Assembly (NCBI GenBank): GCA_023409835.1
Contig: JAEYQV010000021.1
Location: forward strand, 1-39,897
DNA: 39,897 bases
Direction: 5' to 3'
Origin: Bacillota bacterium
GTDB taxonomy: Bacteria > Bacillota > Clostridia > Lachnospirales > Lachnospiraceae
Every line of letters begins with the position of its first letter. Position 1 is the first letter of the stretch. The notes below the pieces were generated by a model. The model saw nothing but the letters and a program-made list of their open reading frames with translations. It was not told the origin of the DNA and made no database searches. This document shows, in pieces, positions 8,416 through 18,600 of this stretch. The position numbers and the translations under genes are program-made.

Positions 8416-8517
8416 ATCAATTCCTCCTTGTAGATTTACTTCCATAGGATTGCTTCTCTGAAATCCTACTATATACTATGCTATGAACGCTCAATTGCGA
8501 CAAAGAAACTTAATAAA

Positions 8518-8646
8518 TTACAAAATATAACGAATTACGACTGAAGCCAATGCAGCAAAAAGTATATTTAGCAGGACATGCTCTGCCTGTGGCAGTTTAC
8601 AACCAACCGCCAGCAAGAGGATAGGGTAGACCATTTCAATTGTCAT
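8518..8646 (-). CDS. Possible 42-residue hydrophobic peptide
   Basis: A short frame encodes MTIEMVYPILLLAVGCKL and then a second hydrophobic stretch, ILFAALASVVIRYIL, ending in TAA at 8518. Two short membrane segments are plausible. It starts right after the glycosidase terminator and has no visible ribosome binding site, so it may be the decayed end of a membrane-protein gene and not a living gene. Confidence 0.25.
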   Translation of the reverse strand: MTIEMVYPILLLAVGCKLPQAEHVLLNILFAALASVVIRYIL

Positions 8647-8647
8647 G

Positions 8648-8679
8648 AAAAAAAGACATGTCCGGAAACATGTCTTTTT
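8648..8679 (-). terminator. Intrinsic terminator of the GH1 gene
   Basis: AAAAAGACATGT (8650-8661) pairs with ACATGTCTTTTT (8668-8679) around a CCGGAA loop. On the minus strand it ends in a run of T residues (8648-8654 on the plus strand are all A). It lies about 30 bp after the GH1 stop. Confidence 0.85.
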
Positions 8680-8709
8680 AAGAATACTATTTTAAACACT
8701 ATTAACGTA

Positions 8710-10071
8710 TCAGGATAAAGCATCTCCGTTCGTCTTAATAATATTCCGGTACCAATAAGCGGAATCCTTCAACGTCCTTTTCTGAGTTTCATAATCGACG
8801 TGAATTAATCCGAAACGTTCATTGTAGCCCTCCGCCCATTCGAAGTTATCCATAATGGACCAGTAAAAGAAGCCCCGGATATCAACTCCTTCCTCGGAAG
8901 CCCGCCTTAATTCCCTCAGGTAGCGCTGCAGGTAATCAATCCGGCCGGGATCGTGGACTTTGCCGTCCAGACTTACCCAGTCCGGCATGGTGAGGCCATT
9001 CTCTGCAATGATGATCGGAAGCCGGTAACGCTCATACAGAAACTTCGGCATATAGTACATGATTTGCGGCAGGATCAGCCATTTTAATGCGGTTTTATCA
9101 TAACCGGGCTTATTGGGAACCTCCCGGATGCCCTTGGCATCATCATGGCAAACAACTGTACCTGCATATAGATTAATTCCCAGAAAGTCTAGGGGCTGGC
9201 TCATAAGCTTCATATCACCGTCTTTCACTATATCAGCAGGAAAATCCTTCTGAAAGAGCTCCAGTCCGTCCTCCGGGTATTTACCGAGCAGAACCGGGTC
9301 CAGCCACCAGCCGTTGGACCAGATACCTCTGGAGGAGCCATTTAAGGAATATTCCCTCGCTGCTTCCAGATCAGCCTCTGATTCTGTCAGCGGAACTCCG
9401 GGCCCGGGATTTGGAACAAATCCCACTACTGGCGGTTTCTTTGCGTAGCTTCTTATCATCTTCACAGCTTTGCCATGGGCAAGATGGATGTGGTGCAGCA
9501 TGATAAAGATATCCCGCATGGGCAACTGGTCTCCCGGTGCATGGTTGCCAATCATATGACCCAGCAGGATATGGCATAAGGGTTCATTCAAGGTCATCCA
9601 AACGGAAACCCGGTCGGATAAAGCTTCTACGACAACCCTGACATAATCTGCAAACCAGTCGGTGATATCTCTGTTCAACCAACCTCCCCTGTCATACAGG
9701 GCCTGGGGTAGATCCCAGTGGAATAGCGTAACATAGGGTTCGATACCCGCAGCCAGCAGCTCATCCACCAAATCACTATAGAAGCTTAAGCCTGCCTGAT
9801 TCACCTTGCCGGTGCCCTCAGGCAATATCCTCGACCAGCTGATGGAGAAGCGATAGGCTTTCAGACCGATTTCCTTCATTCGGGCAATGTCCTCTTTATA
9901 TCTGTGATAATGGTCACAGGCAATATCACCGTGATCATTATTCTTGATTTTTCCTTCCGTATGGGAGAAGGTATCCCAGACAGACAGTCCCTTCCCGTCC
10001 TCTTGGGGAGCACCCTCCACCTGATAAGAGGCGGCTGCGGCGCCCCAGGTAAAATTCTTTGGAAAACTCAT
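8710..10071 (-). CDS. Beta-glucosidase, glycoside hydrolase family 1
   Basis: A 453-residue retaining beta-glycosidase, the standard GH1 length. It starts with the family signature FPKNFTWGAAAASYQVEGA. The acid/base is Glu163 in TLNEP and the nucleophile is Glu357 in IIIAENG; the sugar-contact motif FYWSIMDNFEWAEGY is near residues 405-420. There is no signal peptide, so it hydrolyses imported cellobiose or other aryl or oligo beta-glucosides in the cytoplasm. A 6-phospho-beta-glucosidase is less likely, because the SxK-Y phosphate-binding pattern typical of that subgroup is not seen near the C-terminus and no PTS genes are present. AAAGGAAG precedes the ATG. It is transcribed divergently from the GH2 gene and is monocistronic, with its own terminator. 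Confidence 0.93.
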   Translation of the reverse strand: MSFPKNFTWGAAAASYQVEGAPQEDGKGLSVWDTFSHTEGKIKNNDHGDIACDHYHRYKEDIARMKEIGLKAYRFSISWSRILPEGTGKVNQAGLSFYSDLVDELLAAGIEPYVTLFHWDLPQALYDRGGWLNRDITDWFADYVRVVVEALSDRVSVWMTLNEPLCHILLGHMIGNHAPGDQLPMRDIFIMLHHIHLAHGKAVKMIRSYAKKPPVVGFVPNPGPGVPLTESEADLEAAREYSLNGSSRGIWSNGWWLDPVLLGKYPEDGLELFQKDFPADIVKDGDMKLMSQPLDFLGINLYAGTVVCHDDAKGIREVPNKPGYDKTALKWLILPQIMYYMPKFLYERYRLPIIIAENGLTMPDWVSLDGKVHDPGRIDYLQRYLRELRRASEEGVDIRGFFYWSIMDNFEWAEGYNERFGLIHVDYETQKRTLKDSAYWYRNIIKTNGDALS

Positions 10072-10121
10072 CTACGCAACTTCCTTTCCGATTTTATCCC
10101 AATAGTAATATCTGCCATTTC

Positions 10122-10223
10122 ATTATATCAGATACAATTTTGAAAGGGAAGGCATATATTACCTGATGAGGATGGCAACAGTGTCTGGATTATCTTGTCA
10201 TCAGAAGGCATAAGTGGTAAGAT
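10122..10223. promoter_or_regulatory. Divergent promoters between GH1 and GH2 genes
   Basis: The 303-bp gap 10072-10374 holds a minus-strand -10 box (TATAAT, plus-strand 10122-10127) for the GH1 gene, about 50 bp before its start, with no convincing -35. On the plus strand TTGTCA (10195-10200) and TAAGAT (10218-10223) with 17-bp spacing could serve the GH2 gene. I see no clear operator. The GH2 leader would be about 145 nt. Confidence 0.4.
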
Positions 10224-10374
10224 ATGCTAAACAAAGGGGCATCTGTTTGACGTGGATTAAGGATAGAACTGTTACGGCTGTATAAAATCAAAAAATAAAG
10301 AACCGGTATTCCACATAAACTGGTATTATCAGTGGTATTGCATCAGAACGAGTAAAGGAAGAGGGGGAACTAAG

Positions 10375-12171
10375 ATGAAGCTTAAGGACGCCATTCGAAC
10401 CATGCTGTTTAAGAATAAGATTCAATCCTTTCATCAACTCACAACGGAATGGGGAGAGAAGCTGGACCCGGAGCATGTGCTGGAGGAATACCCAAGGCCC
10501 CAGCTGAAGAGGGATAATTATACGATTTTAAATGGTTATTGGAATTATAATATTACGAAGGAAGCCTATAAGCCGGAGCACTATGATGGGAAAATTCTGG
10601 TTCCTTTTTCACCGGAAAGTATGCTGTCCGGGGTGAATCGACAGCTGAAGCCGGAGGAGGTAATGTATTATGAAAGACCGTTGATCCTTCCTTCCAAGTA
10701 TGCCGGTAAGAGGTGTATTCTGCATTTTGGTGCGGTGGACCAGAGCTGCGAGGTATTCATTAACAGCAGAAGGGTGGCAGAGCATATGGGCGGTTATCTG
10801 CCATTTTCTGTTGACATTACGGAAGCGGTGGAGGAGGGCGGTAATCTTCTTTCGGTTAAGGTGAGGGACTTAAGTGATTCCTCATATCATAGCAGGGGAA
10901 AGCAGAAGCTGAACCGCGGCGGCATGTTTTATACGGCACAGAGCGGCATCTGGCAGACCGTATGGATGGAATGGGTTCCGGACATCTACATAACAGAGCT
11001 TAAGATTACACCGCAGTACGATGAAAAACAGGTAAGGGTTGAGATTATCTTGAACCGGAAAAGCGACTGGACTGTAAAGGAGCAGGAGATACGTTTCCGG
11101 GTTGAGGTATATGACAAAAGTAGGCGGCTTCAGTCCATCCGGTCAAGCGATGCGGTTATAATGATTCCGATGAAGGAATTTACCGAATGGAGTCCTGAGA
11201 ATCCCTTCCTGTATCATTTGGTCATAACAGCAGGGGAGGATCTGGTACAGAGCTATTTTGCCATGCGTAAATTCAGCATCCAGGAGGACTCTGAGGGGAT
11301 GCCGAGAATACACCTGAACAATAAGCCCTATTTTCATAAGGGGCTTCTGGATCAGGGCTATTGGCCCGACGGGTTATATACAGCTCCCAGTGATGAAGCC
11401 CTTATTTTTGATATTCAACAGGCGAAAAACCTGGGCTTCAATATGCTGCGAAAGCACTGTAAGCTGGAGCCGCTCCGATGGTATTATCATTGTGACCGTC
11501 TCGGAATGCTGGTATGGCAGGATATTGTAAACGGCGGTGGAAAATATAATATGCTGCTGGTGGGATACCTCCCCACCTTATTTCCCGGGATAGCAAGCCG
11601 AGTCAAGGATAAGCACTATCGCTTATTCGGACGCGGAAGTGAGGAGGGCAGAAGAGAGTGGACAAAGGAATGTGAGGCTACAATTCGGCTATTGTATAAT
11701 CAAGCCTCCCTGGCAGTATGGGTTCCCTTTAATGAGGGGTGGGGGCAGTTTGATGCCCTGAAGGCAGAGGAGATGATAAAAAACCTGGATTCAACCAGAC
11801 TCATCGACCATGCCAGTGGCTGGTTTGACCAGCAGGGTGGGGATTTTGACAGTATCCATAACTACTTTCATCCTCTCAGCCTGACGATGAAGAAACGTGC
11901 TGCGGTTTTATCCGAATTCGGAGGCTATGCCTGCTATATTAAGGATCATGCCTACTCCTGGCAGATCTACGGATATCGGATCTATCTTACGAAGGAGGAA
12001 TTCGATGAAGCCTTCCAAAAATTGCTCGAGGAGGATATCCTAAGATTAAAGAAGCTGGGACTATCTGCAGCGGTATATACCCAGCTAACCGATGTAGAGG
12101 ATGAGGTCAATGGGCTGTTTACTTATGACAGAAGGGTATGTAAGGTAACAGAGACGAATCGTTTGAACTGA
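10375..12171 (+). CDS. Glycoside hydrolase family 2 (beta-galactosidase/glucuronidase-like)
   Basis: A 598-residue cytoplasmic enzyme. It has the GH2 order: a sugar-binding jelly-roll domain (about residues 30-210, with RPLILPSKYAGKRCILHFGAVDQ), an immunoglobulin-like domain (about 210-300) and a TIM barrel to the end. The acid/base is probably Glu454 in PFNEGWGQ, and the nucleophile Glu514 in VLSEFGGY. The WQDIVNGGG motif near residue 380 is typical of a Firmicute subgroup usually labelled only GH2 or sugar-binding protein. No signal peptide is present. The precise sugar (galactoside, glucuronide, mannoside or arabinoside) cannot be decided. A GAGGGGG ribosome binding site precedes the ATG, and the gene diverges from the GH1 gene. 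Confidence 0.88.
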   Translation: MKLKDAIRTMLFKNKIQSFHQLTTEWGEKLDPEHVLEEYPRPQLKRDNYTILNGYWNYNITKEAYKPEHYDGKILVPFSPESMLSGVNRQLKPEEVMYYERPLILPSKYAGKRCILHFGAVDQSCEVFINSRRVAEHMGGYLPFSVDITEAVEEGGNLLSVKVRDLSDSSYHSRGKQKLNRGGMFYTAQSGIWQTVWMEWVPDIYITELKITPQYDEKQVRVEIILNRKSDWTVKEQEIRFRVEVYDKSRRLQSIRSSDAVIMIPMKEFTEWSPENPFLYHLVITAGEDLVQSYFAMRKFSIQEDSEGMPRIHLNNKPYFHKGLLDQGYWPDGLYTAPSDEALIFDIQQAKNLGFNMLRKHCKLEPLRWYYHCDRLGMLVWQDIVNGGGKYNMLLVGYLPTLFPGIASRVKDKHYRLFGRGSEEGRREWTKECEATIRLLYNQASLAVWVPFNEGWGQFDALKAEEMIKNLDSTRLIDHASGWFDQQGGDFDSIHNYFHPLSLTMKKRAAVLSEFGGYACYIKDHAYSWQIYGYRIYLTKEEFDEAFQKLLEEDILRLKKLGLSAAVYTQLTDVEDEVNGLFTYDRRVCKVTETNRLN

Positions 12172-12217
12172 CAAACTCCTTAAGAGGAATTGCATAGATG
12201 AGATTTAAGAAACCAAA

Positions 12218-12451
12218 GGGGCTGTCGCACTAAGCTATAGTGATGCAAGAAGCCCTCTACGCTTCCCCACACCTTGTGAAACAAGGCGTTATACACTAGG
12301 TTGAGAGACACATCTTGATGCTGTACGTCATATTCGAACAATAAATTGTCCGCCTATGATCACACAACATCAGCAATATGTCTCTCAAACAGTGCATTAT
12401 GGGAAGCATAGAGGGCTTCCTGTATCTTCAAGGTTATTGTGCGACAGCCCC
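12218..12451. repeat. 234-bp MITE-like inverted-repeat element
   Basis: The ends are a perfect 13-bp inverted repeat, GGGGCTGTCGCAC (12218-12230) and GTGCGACAGCCCC (12439-12451). Inside, further paired arms follow in order: 12249-12267 with 12401-12419 (19 bp, one mismatch), 12301-12310 with about 12378-12388, and small side hairpins at 12272-12286 and 12338-12349. The GGGGCTGTCGCA terminus resembles the ends of known transposons, so this is probably a small non-autonomous element. The run of T after it (12458-12465) would also let it work as a terminator for the GH2 gene. No protein is encoded. The rest of the 448-bp gap 12172-12619 holds the promoter region of the next gene. Confidence 0.75.
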
Positions 12452-12485
12452 AAGAGCTTTTTTTAGGTAAAAAGTTAATAAAAAA

Positions 12486-12559
12486 GTACAGTTTAGTGCA
12501 TAAGTACATCTTAGACTGTACGTTAGTACAGTTACAAATCCATCTATTATTGATATAAT
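12486..12559 (+). promoter_or_regulatory. Promoter with GTAC palindromic operator
   Basis: An extended -10 box TGATATAAT lies at 12551-12559, with a weak -35 GTTACA at 12531-12536 and a 17-bp spacer. Overlapping the -35 is a perfect 18-bp dyad, ACTGTAC-N4-GTACAGT (12515-12532). A further GTACAGT is at 12486-12492 and a GTACAT at 12504. This repeated GTAC pattern suggests a dimeric regulator binding several sites. AAGGAGGG follows at about 12606-12613, before the start at 12620. Confidence 0.55.
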
Positions 12560-12619
12560 ACCCTTATATTAAAGTCAATAAATAGGAGAATATAGTTTTT
12601 TTGTTAAGGAGGGTATAAT

Positions 12620-15600
12620 ATGTTGCGGTTAAGAAGGATGAAGGGGCTGGGTGTCCTTATGTGCATTTGCATGCTATTAGGTATGCTTCCTAATAATGCA
12701 TATGCTGATGACGGTTCAGGTTATACGGGAGCAGGCGGAGTTGCCGAAGAGATATATGTAGGAGGGCCGAACGCTGCTGAAGGCAATGAGGGTACTTTTG
12801 ATAAGCCTTACGCTACGCTTATGGAAGCGGCGGATGCTATCTATAATAATACTGCAGGAAGCTATAACATTATGATGCTGGGAGATACAACTGAGGCCTC
12901 TACAGTTGAATTCAGCTACCCGTACAGAGGTCCATTTGATATAAGCATTACAGTGGCACCTACTGTAACCGGAAGTGCCATCACCATATCAAGAGGCTCC
13001 GGTATCGGCAGTTTGATTGAAGTGGGTTATAATGCTACTTTGACCATTGAGGGATCACCGGATACAGAATTGGTTTTTGATGGCCGTAATATAGAGGCTA
13101 ATAGAGCTCTTTTTTATATTTCTTCCGGAATCTTAAATGTAAATGCTTATAGTACTATACAGAACAATAATAATACCTCCGGTGATGGAGGAGGTATTTA
13201 TAATAATGATGTACTGAATATTAACGGGGGCGTCATTACCGGCAATTCATGTGATGGAAGAGGCGGAGGAATATTTAATACGCGAAGCATGACTATGGAT
13301 AAAGGCACCATATCATTCAATTATAGTGATGGGGGCGGCGGAGGAATATATACCGGAGGAATATATGGAGGATATAATGGGGGTACCTTTACAATATCTG
13401 ATGGTATAATCTCAAATAATACCTGTAGTGAAGAAGGATATGGATCGGGAATAAATAACACTTATATAATGACTATGGAGGGAGGCACTATTAGCAATCA
13501 CTCCAAAGAATGCTTTGTTAACAGCGGAACTGTCGATATGAACGGTGGTTTTATATCAGATAATGAGGGTGATGCTGTTATTCTGATTTATGGTCAGGGA
13601 ACCTTTAATATGACAGACGGGATCTTAAGTAATAATAAATCATCAGAGTATACCATAGAAGTGTACGATGGAAAGTATAACTTAAGCGGAGGTTATATAA
13701 TTAATAATGAGGCAGAGCATATAGCCGATGTGAGCGATAGCTTTATCATGACCGGTGGGACTATAAGCGGTAATAAAGCAGACACTGTGTTTAATATAGC
13801 GAATAGTTATAACGACTACAACATTGGCTTATCGATGTCGTCCGGTGAAATAACAAACAATAGTGGTAGAACAGAGGATAGCGGTATTATCATTATAAAA
13901 ACAGAAGGTCCGATTACTTTAAGCGATAATGCCTTAATATCGGGAGTTGAAGGGGAAGTTGACATTTTCCTTGATAATTATGATTATGAACCATACATTA
14001 ATGTAAGCGGATCGTTAAATAATATAGAGGAATTAACCATAGATCTTTCTATACGTAAAGAAGGGGAGAAAATATTAGCCGGTTCACCACTAACTGAAAG
14101 CATTGTTTCAAAGTTCAAAATAGTTGATAATAATTATGGAATTAACAACAGCGGATATACAGAATATCTCGGTGGTATGAATGTATATTATGTAAATGAG
14201 AAAGGAGATGACAACTCGAGCGGTACTACTAGTGAAGAACCCCTGCGTACCATTCAGGGTGCACTAGATAAAATAGGTACTGCACCAGGTACTATCATCC
14301 TAACATCGAATATAGAAGTGGAAGAGCCGATATTTATCTTAGACTCCGATATTACTATAAAGACGGATGGTGCTGATAAAACCATTGACAATAGAATAAC
14401 AGACGAGGATTGGGATGGTTATCTAATTGGGGTGTTTGATGGTAAATTAACATTAGGAGATACAGAAGAAACAACTGGTAAGTTAATTATTAGGAATAAT
14501 AGAGAATATGAACACCTAATAGTATCTAATTCAGGTGAATTGAATTTAAATCATGGTTTATCAATACAAGAAGAATTTGTTTGGGATGCTATCATTCTAA
14601 ACTATGATTCTGTTACAAATATAGATGGTGCTTCCATATCTACTAGTAGTAGTTCAGCCATACATAATTACAGTGGAACCGTAAATTTCCTATCAGGTAC
14701 TATTGCTGCTCCTGAGGAAAACGATAGTTTTAGCGGAATTATAAATGAGGATACTCTAAACATGTCGGGTGGTATTATCACCGGCTTTTACGACCGTGGT
14801 ATTTGGAATCAAAGCATTTTGAATTTATCAGGAGGAACTATCAAAGATAATTATTATAGTATCGTGAATTCTTCTGAACTTAATATGTCACAAAATCCGA
14901 TTATACCTATAGGAGTCGAAGAGAGTAATGGAATATTTCTTGTAGATACTGGTAAAGGTCTTGGTACTATCTATCTGGAATATGACCTTGAGTTAAGCGA
15001 TGATAATCAGATACTAGTATACTTGTATGAATATAGATATGGTGACAGAATACTTGATGGTGAGCAGAATGCTGTTAAGAATTACCACTCAAACTTTATC
15101 CTATCAGACAGAGACTTTATAATAACAGAACGGGGTGTAACTAAGTTTAACGGTGAGAAACCGGTTTATTATGTAGATGCAGATTATACGGGTGATGGTA
15201 TTGGTACAGAAGACCAACCATTTAACTCATTGTATGATGCTGTAGATATAATAAACAGTACATTAGGAGTCGGTATAATCAATATTCGATCAGATATTGA
15301 TTTGCCTGTACGTGGTCCTATTGTTATTTATAGTGATATTACTATTTTAAATGACAGCTCAGAAACATATACCATATCAGGTACCAGTGGTTCTTACAAT
15401 ATGTTTTATATTGCAGAGCCTGGATGTCTTTCTCTCGGCAGTATGGAAGAGGGGGATTACGATGAACAGAAGCTTATTATAGGAGACGGATATGGAGCAA
15501 CAATTATCACTAATCGTGGTGAGTTAAAGCTCTATTCCGGAGTACAGTTATCTGGCAGTGAGTCCGGTTTTGATACAGGTGGCATTGATAATAATGGAAC

Positions 15601-18600
15601 CTTCTATATGTATAGTGGTGTTATTGCTAATTGCCAAGGAAGATATTACGGTGGAGTCAATAACGAAGGCACCTTTATTATGGAGGGAGGCAAAATTACT
15701 GATTGTTTCGGCGAAATTGCCGGAGCAGTTAATAATAGGCCAGATTATTCAGAGGGCACTTTTATAATGATCGGTGGTGTTATTGAGAATAATAATTCGG
15801 ATGATGGAGTAGCTGTATATAATGAGGGAACCATGCATTTGTCTGAGGATGCCTCCATTCCAATGAAGGGTGATAAGACCAATAAGCTAATGCTTGGTGA
15901 ATTTTCAAGTATATATATAGATTCAGACTTATCCGATAGTGAAAACATCCAGCTTACAACAAGCAGATATACACCCGGGAGACAGATTCTTAAGGGCAAC
16001 GATGTTATCCTTTCAAATAATTATAGTAAGTTTTTACTTGATGTAGAAGACTACAGAATAAATCAAGACGGAGTCTTGGAATATCTTGGCGTATATGCTG
16101 AATATTATGTAGATGCCGGAGAAAATGGCAGTGATAGCAATACGGGTTCAAAGGCATCACCATTTGCCACATTGGCAAAAGCAGTATCGGAAATAGAGAG
16201 TAATGGAGGTGTTGGAGTTATTCATCTATGCTCCGATATAGAAATAGATGCCGTACTGGAGGTTAATGGATCCATTAAGCTTATAAGTGAAGATATGCCA
16301 TATACTATTTCACGTAATTCTGAATATTTTGATACTATGTTTAGAGTATACGGCAAACTGGAATTAGGTCAAAGTGAGCTTAATGATCAACCTGAAAATG
16401 CCTTATTAACAATCAATGGTAATATAGATGGTGGAATGGCTATGGGACCTATAATAGATAATGAAGGTTATCTCATTCTAAATAACGGAATAGTTCTAGA
16501 AAAAAATCATTCGAATAACTCCACTGCAGGAGGCATAAAGAATTCGGGAAGCATCCTAATGAAGGGTGGAGTTATTCAGAATAATAAGACAAACGACAGC
16601 GGGGCAGGAATATACAATAGATACTCAGGTCATATCGATATCCTTGGGGGAAGTATCAGATATAATGAAACCGCTATTGATGATTATAATATAGGAGGAG
16701 GTATATACAACTCTGGTGGAACCCTTGATATATCAGGCGGAAGCATTCATAATAACAAGTCCTTAACGGGAGGCGGTATATCCAACGTATACGGTGTCCT
16801 GAACATCTCAGGTGGTAGTATTCACAATAATATAGCGACGTTTGGAGCTGGTTTATATCTCTATAATTATGATACAACTATGTCCGGGGGAGAAGTATAC
16901 GGTAACACGGGGTATGATGATGACGAATCCACCTTTGGAAGTGGAGTTTATATTGATGGAGCAGGCACATTTACTGTACATAGCAATGCATCAATTTCCG
17001 GTGATAATGAGGTGGCGCTAATTGATTGGTATGATCCTTATGAAGATATTACTACTAAGTCGTATATAACTGTAGGTGGCAGCTTGTCAGAAGCTATTCC
17101 CGCAATAGTTGTATCAAAGGGTAAGTATAATTATGAATCAGGCACCACGGAATATTATTATCCCATCGGTGATCAGATGATTAAGCCTGCTAAAGGCTAT
17201 ACACTGACGGCACAGGATATTTCAAAGTTTAAAATGGCTAACAGCAACTACGGGATAAACAGTATGGGTAAGCTTTCTACCGGCTTAAGAGATGACTGGT
17301 TTACTTTAACTAATACAGAAGATACAAACTATACTGGTAGTGAGATAAGACCTGGTGTTGTGGGAATGAAAGGTTCGACTCCATTAATAGAAGGTATCGA
17401 TTATAAGGTTAGCTATAAGAACAATATTAATCCTGGCACAGCATCCGTATACATAACCGGAATGGGCAATTATGGAGGTACAGTGATAAAGACCTTCGTA
17501 ATATCCGGAAGGACATATATTATCACAGCAAAGGCCGGAGATAATGGTACTATAGTACCCAGCGGTGAAGTATTGGTAAATGCTAATGGAAGTCAAGAAT
17601 TTACCATCGTGCCGGCAACAGGATATGAAATTGCTTCTGTGATGGTAAACGGCGTAAATATGGGTGCGAGAAGTAGTTATAACTTCACGAATGTAACCGA
17701 TAATCAAACCATAACCGTTACATTTAGAAGAATAACGTCGCCTACGCCACCACCGTCTTCAGGAGAAGGCTCATCGGCTCCTTCTCCAACACCTGTTCCG
17801 TCAACAGGTTCTATAATAGAGCTGGAGGCCAAGGTATCGGATAGTACGAGATGGGTAACTACTTCGATTAATACCGAAGAGCTTATGGATAAAATACTTA
17901 ACAATGAAATTACAGATGTTAATATCAATATAACACAAAGCGGCACGGATGTAGATGGCAGTATAATGATAGATCCGGCTTTGCTTAATGTAATTAAGGA
18001 TACGGAGACAGACATCAAATTTTCGGTTAAGGATGAAGACGGCAGAGAAAGATATTCATGGAGCTTTAGTGGCAGTGAAATGGCAGCTATGGATAAGGAG
18101 ATATCCGGGCTGGATATTTCGATTAGCATACAAAAAGCAGCCGATAATAAGGATTTATCAGAGCTGTTGGAATTAGAAACACCATCAGAAGAGAAAAATC
18201 AAAACAGCCTGGTTATATCCTTCGGACATGAGGGTGATTTACCTGCACAGGCAAGTGTTAGAATGTATGTGGGTGATATGGGGTATAAAGAGGGGGACAA
18301 GCTATATCTGTATTATTACAATCCTGAAACAGGAAAGCTTGACACATTACCTTATAGCTCCGAGTATGTGGTAGACAGCGAGGGCTATATCACAGTAAAT
18401 ATTATCCACTGCTCAGAATATGTACTCGTACCAAATAAGGCAAGTGCCGATGTAATAACCTCCTTAAGAAATCAAATCAGTGTAACACCGAATAAGGTTA
18501 CTCTGACCCTGGGTTCAAAGAATAACAGTAAAGCAACGATAGAGGTTGATTTACCCAAGACATTGGAGCTGGTTAAAGATCTTAAGGACAAAACATCAAG

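Noticed and set aside
12620..17280. Short repeated motifs that look like a tandem repeat or CRISPR-like pattern in the DNA
   Set aside because: The repeats are at protein level (beta-helix turns), with no constant-length spacer and no conserved nucleotide repeat.
17704..18129. A 141-residue frame on the minus strand, rich in Ser, Leu and Ile
   Set aside because: It is the reverse reading of the linker and C-terminal domain of the giant protein; the composition follows from that and there is no ribosome binding site.
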